Source of the DNA: Paenibacillus rigui
GTDB taxonomy: Bacteria; Bacillota; Bacilli; Paenibacillales; NBRC-103111
Assembly (NCBI RefSeq): GCF_002234615.1
Contig: NZ_NMQW01000034.1
Span: 62,001-126,000 of the forward strand
DNA: 64,000 bases
Direction: 5' to 3'
Shown here: positions 61,385 through 64,000 of the stretch, piece by piece
Position numbering within the stretch: the first letter of the stretch is position 1
How the letters are laid out: each line of letters begins with the position of its first letter
The notes under the pieces: generated by a model
The model's database searches: none
What the model was told of the DNA's origin: nothing
Seen by the model: only the letters and a program-made list of their open reading frames with translations
Translations under genes and position numbers: made by a program

Positions 61385-63418
61385 TTATCCATCGCCTGGT
61401 TGAACTGAATTCAATTGCCGGAACGGATTAACCGATTGACCTGCACCCGAAGGCATGCTCCCGGAAGGAACCCCCTCCTGCTCAAGCAGCGGCTTCAGCA
61501 GGTTTTTCCATGGCCAGCTCGCCTCGCCCAGCATCGCCTGCTCTACGATAGCCTTGACGTCAGCCGGGAGCTCCGCCAGCCCCATAGCCAGGTTGAGGCT
61601 GCTTTTCAGCGCATGCCACAGCCTGCTTTCCTCGATGCCGTACCGATCGGCTACCGCTTCGAGAATCGAATACAAATTCACCTGGATACCTAGCGTTTGC
61701 AAATAAAACAAGAGCTTCTGAGGGGTCTCGTTATATAAGGAATTCGGATAGCCCGGCTTCATCTTATAGCAGGGATCACTCAGTCCGTGCTCATTCATCC
61801 ACGGCAGGTGCAGCCGGACAGAATCGTGATCGCGAAGCAGCATCCCGGATACGTGTCCATGCTTCACAATGAGCAGCGCATTTTGTCCATGTATTTCCGG
61901 CATGACCCCAAGTCGGAACAGCCGCAAGCACAGATGAAGAAAGTGAAGGCATACCTCACCAAATAAAGACTCGGCTCCCGCTTCATTTATCTGCATTCCT
62001 TTCATCTGCATCCATGCATCCAGCACATGTGTGCCGTTTGGTGCATGGACCGCCAACGCTGACATCGGCACGAGCACCGTTCCTTCCGAATCTATGATTT
62101 CGGAAGGATAGGTTCGAATCAGGGCCGATAAGTGTCTCGGCGGATCGTCAAAAAAATCCGCTGATTCCGGCAGATAAGCCCACCAATTCGTCTCGTCGCA
62201 CAAGCTCAGCCGCTCCTTCAGCACGGCGTCACGCTGCCTGGCTTGCTCCAGCAGACGCTGGCCCCGCTCCCCGTTCATCATATGAACAGCGGGCAGGTAA
62301 CGGACCGCGCCAAGCGACACGATTCCTAGCGGCAGCTTCACATGTGCCGCGCCTCCTCCTGCCGGAGCCAAGGAGCGTGCGGAGGAGGTGGCATAGTATG
62401 CGCCGGCTGCCGCATGCAGCGGCACAAAATCCCCAGCTGCCAGCTCGCTTGCCAGCAGCTTCGGCAGTATAACGGCTAGCTGCCAAGGATGAACGGGCAG
62501 CGCTATATATTGCTCCTCCGGCAGCTCGAGGCGCTGCATAGCCTCCCGAAGCAGACTGCGCTCCTCTGAGCTCAGCAGCAGATCCGCCGGGCAGGTGATC
62601 GAGGCCAATTCGGCCTCCCTAAGCCCGCCGCTGTGCAGCAGATGCTGGCGCTGCACTGCGATCCATTGCAGAGTGACCGGCTGCCCGGATTCTGCGCTAT
62701 AGCGGTGATAGTCCGCCTGCGTCCAGCCCCCTTTGGCTTTAGCAACCGGATGAAACGGGCGATCCCGGAGCGCTGCCAGCCGTTCAAGACCTGCCAAATC
62801 CTCCAGCCGTGGCAGGCTCCCCCCCGCTGTGGACAGGGAATGCTCTTCTCGCGTCCATCGGGTTTGCTCAAGCGTCAGCTGGAGCAGCTTCGTCAATCGG
62901 GTCGCTCCGTTTTCCGGCTCTCCTTCCGGTTGAAGTCCATTCGACGGGAATAACGCTTCGGTCACACGCTTCCATACTTCCATCACTCCGATGCGGGCCG
63001 GTATGGCCCCCGGAGCAGTGGGAACCTCGTATACTCCCCCGCCAGTCACATACCGGTAAGCCTGGACGATGGCTGGCCGGACCGGGAACACAAGCTGATG
63101 CCCCTCCTGGCGGTGACTCGACCAACGAAGCAGCCTGACGTAATCCGCTGCCTTCCTTCCCCGATCGGAATTCTGATCCGGATCCCGATTCAGGTTCGCG
63201 TTCCATTCCAACAGACGGCTATCTGTATTCAGCTGGGCTGCGTCCACAATTTCCACGCGGCCCCCTGCTTCCCACAAGCCTTCCGCCAAAAGCGCATTGA
63301 CGAGATCGGATAAAATCCGTTCCTCCGCCTGCTGCAGAGGGCTCTGTTCTTGCACCCCCGCTGAAGCAGGCTCGGACCTGTTATCGCTTTGGAGCGGCTC
63401 TGTAACGGCCTCCTTCAT
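61385..63418 (-). CDS. NRPS-independent siderophore synthetase (IucA/IucC family)
   Basis: This 677-residue adenylate-forming enzyme couples a citrate or other carboxylate to an amine or alcohol to build a hydroxycarboxylate siderophore. Family motifs are intact: FHPVAKAKGGW near the ATP site, ALPVHPWQL, ATSSARSL, EIHGQN and LRDHDSVRLHLPW. The C-terminal FhuF-like region follows. TACAAGGAG precedes ATG 63418. The PLP decarboxylase gene begins upstream, its stop 22 bp before this start, so they form one operon. Confidence 0.92.
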   Translation of the reverse strand: MKEAVTEPLQSDNRSEPASAGVQEQSPLQQAEERILSDLVNALLAEGLWEAGGRVEIVDAAQLNTDSRLLEWNANLNRDPDQNSDRGRKAADYVRLLRWSSHRQEGHQLVFPVRPAIVQAYRYVTGGGVYEVPTAPGAIPARIGVMEVWKRVTEALFPSNGLQPEGEPENGATRLTKLLQLTLEQTRWTREEHSLSTAGGSLPRLEDLAGLERLAALRDRPFHPVAKAKGGWTQADYHRYSAESGQPVTLQWIAVQRQHLLHSGGLREAELASITCPADLLLSSEERSLLREAMQRLELPEEQYIALPVHPWQLAVILPKLLASELAAGDFVPLHAAAGAYYATSSARSLAPAGGGAAHVKLPLGIVSLGAVRYLPAVHMMNGERGQRLLEQARQRDAVLKERLSLCDETNWWAYLPESADFFDDPPRHLSALIRTYPSEIIDSEGTVLVPMSALAVHAPNGTHVLDAWMQMKGMQINEAGAESLFGEVCLHFLHLCLRLFRLGVMPEIHGQNALLIVKHGHVSGMLLRDHDSVRLHLPWMNEHGLSDPCYKMKPGYPNSLYNETPQKLLFYLQTLGIQVNLYSILEAVADRYGIEESRLWHALKSSLNLAMGLAELPADVKAIVEQAMLGEASWPWKNLLKPLLEQEGVPSGSMPSGAGQSVNPFRQLNSVQPGDG

Positions 63419-63439
63419 CTCCTTGTACCTCCTTCCTTA

Positions 63440-64000
63440 TCAGCTTGGCTCAATAAAAATATGCTCCGGATGATCATGGCTTAAAAAATCATGGGCCGAT
63501 ATCGTCCAGCCGTACGCCCCGGTGTACCGGAACAGCAGGACGTCTCCGACACGCAGCCGGGACACCCGAACGTCCTTCGCGAGTACATCCTTCGGCGTGC
63601 ACAGCTCGCCGGCGGCCGTAATCTCCACATCGCGGACCTCAGGCCTTTCAAACGGATAGTCCCACTTATCCAAAGGGACGATATCGAACGGATGGCTGTG
63701 CTGCCAGGCGCCCGGAAGCCGGAAATGGTGCGAGCCGCCCCGGAGAATCGCGTAGTGCTTGCCGTGATTGCACTTCAAATCAATCACCTCTGCGGCATAA
63801 TAGCCGCATGCAGCTGCCAAATAGCGTCCGGGCTCAAATACAAGCTCAACGCCGGGAAGCCGCTGCGCTTCCAATACTTTTTGCAGCGCCTCAATGAAAA
63901 CAGGCCACTCAAACTTACACTCCAAGTCCGTATAAGAAATGCCGAAGCCTCCGCCCGCATTCAGATAGCGGAGCTCCAGCCCGTAACGGGTCTGCCATTC
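63440..64000 (-). CDS. Fold-type III PLP decarboxylase, 3' part (5' end outside window)
   Basis: The C-terminal 186 codons of a DAP/ornithine-type decarboxylase lie in the window; the frame is open through base 64000. The PLP phosphate loop NAGGGFGISY and EPGRYLAAACGYY match fold-type III decarboxylases. The catalytic Cys lies in GELCTPKDVLAKDV, and the C-terminal barrel (LRVGDVLLFRYTGAYGWT) is complete. In siderophore clusters such enzymes (SbnH, PvsE types) remove a carboxyl group from the amino-acid moiety. It is upstream of the NIS synthetase, so the operon probably continues beyond the window. Confidence 0.88.
   Translation of the reverse strand, partial: EWQTRYGLELRYLNAGGGFGISYTDLECKFEWPVFIEALQKVLEAQRLPGVELVFEPGRYLAAACGYYAAEVIDLKCNHGKHYAILRGGSHHFRLPGAWQHSHPFDIVPLDKWDYPFERPEVRDVEITAAGELCTPKDVLAKDVRVSRLRVGDVLLFRYTGAYGWTISAHDFLSHDHPEHIFIEPS

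Overview
The window reads as chromosomal DNA of a low- to mid-GC endospore-forming Firmicute, most likely Paenibacillus or a close relative. The grounds are strong AGGAGG-type ribosome binding sites, frequent TTG and GTG starts, many intrinsic terminators, several secreted proteins with copper-amine-oxidase N-terminal (stalk) domains, and Bacillales families such as YitT, DUF624, DUF1450, DUF3906, YtpB, TatA and a YjcZ-like mini-protein. Most of it looks like ordinary core and niche-adaptation chromosome. I see no insertion sequence, prophage, CRISPR array, tRNA or rRNA.

Layout. 0-3 kb: the end of an acetyltransferase, xylB behind a XylR-type operator, a fructose-6-phosphate aldolase/transaldolase-like gene, and a 6S RNA gene. 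3-16 kb: DUF624 protein, a 30-residue membrane peptide, cold-shock-type helicase cshA, a DUF4178/DUF4247 pair, YitT, tatA, a glycoside hydrolase-like protein, ung, an FMN reductase behind a palindromic operator, a peroxiredoxin, pfkA, and a C35-terpene synthase (YtpB) gene with two unknown partners. 16-27 kb: a frameshifted MATE-like transporter, an MFS permease, a YebC-like protein, a cold shock protein, a manganese riboswitch driving a TerC-AbrB-like fusion, an oligoendopeptidase F with two credible starts, and a PAS-GGDEF diguanylate cyclase. 27-43 kb: beta-propeller protein, DUF92, GAF-HD-GYP phosphodiesterase, FAH-family hydrolase, AraC regulator divergent from a GH2 beta-glucuronidase, a CapA protein apparently lacking a normal start codon, an ABC-2 exporter operon, phosphoesterase, and MFS. 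43-54 kb: two methyltransferases, a 1029-residue LRR/CuAO/MORN secreted protein, a c-di-GMP-I riboswitch in front of an unknown 99-residue protein, a TetR/SDR pair, a phytase-like protein, DUF1450, HesB-like and threonine synthase genes. 54-64 kb: LysR regulator, amino-acid permease, HxlR regulator, AI-2E family exporter, DUF1232 protein with a long structured-looking leader, LysM-M14 peptidase, glutamate racemase, and the edge of an NIS siderophore cluster.

Themes. Cyclic-di-GMP signalling recurs: a maker (PAS-GGDEF), a likely breaker (GAF-HD-GYP) and an RNA sensor (GEMM-I riboswitch) lie within 23 kb. The riboswitch controls a small protein I do not recognise, encoded just upstream of the LRR/MORN surface protein. 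Three exported proteins carry CuAO_N stalk domains. The most unusual observations are the riboswitch-small protein-MORN locus, the dual-start PepF, the CapA start at ATA or ATC, and the TerC-AbrB-like fusion.
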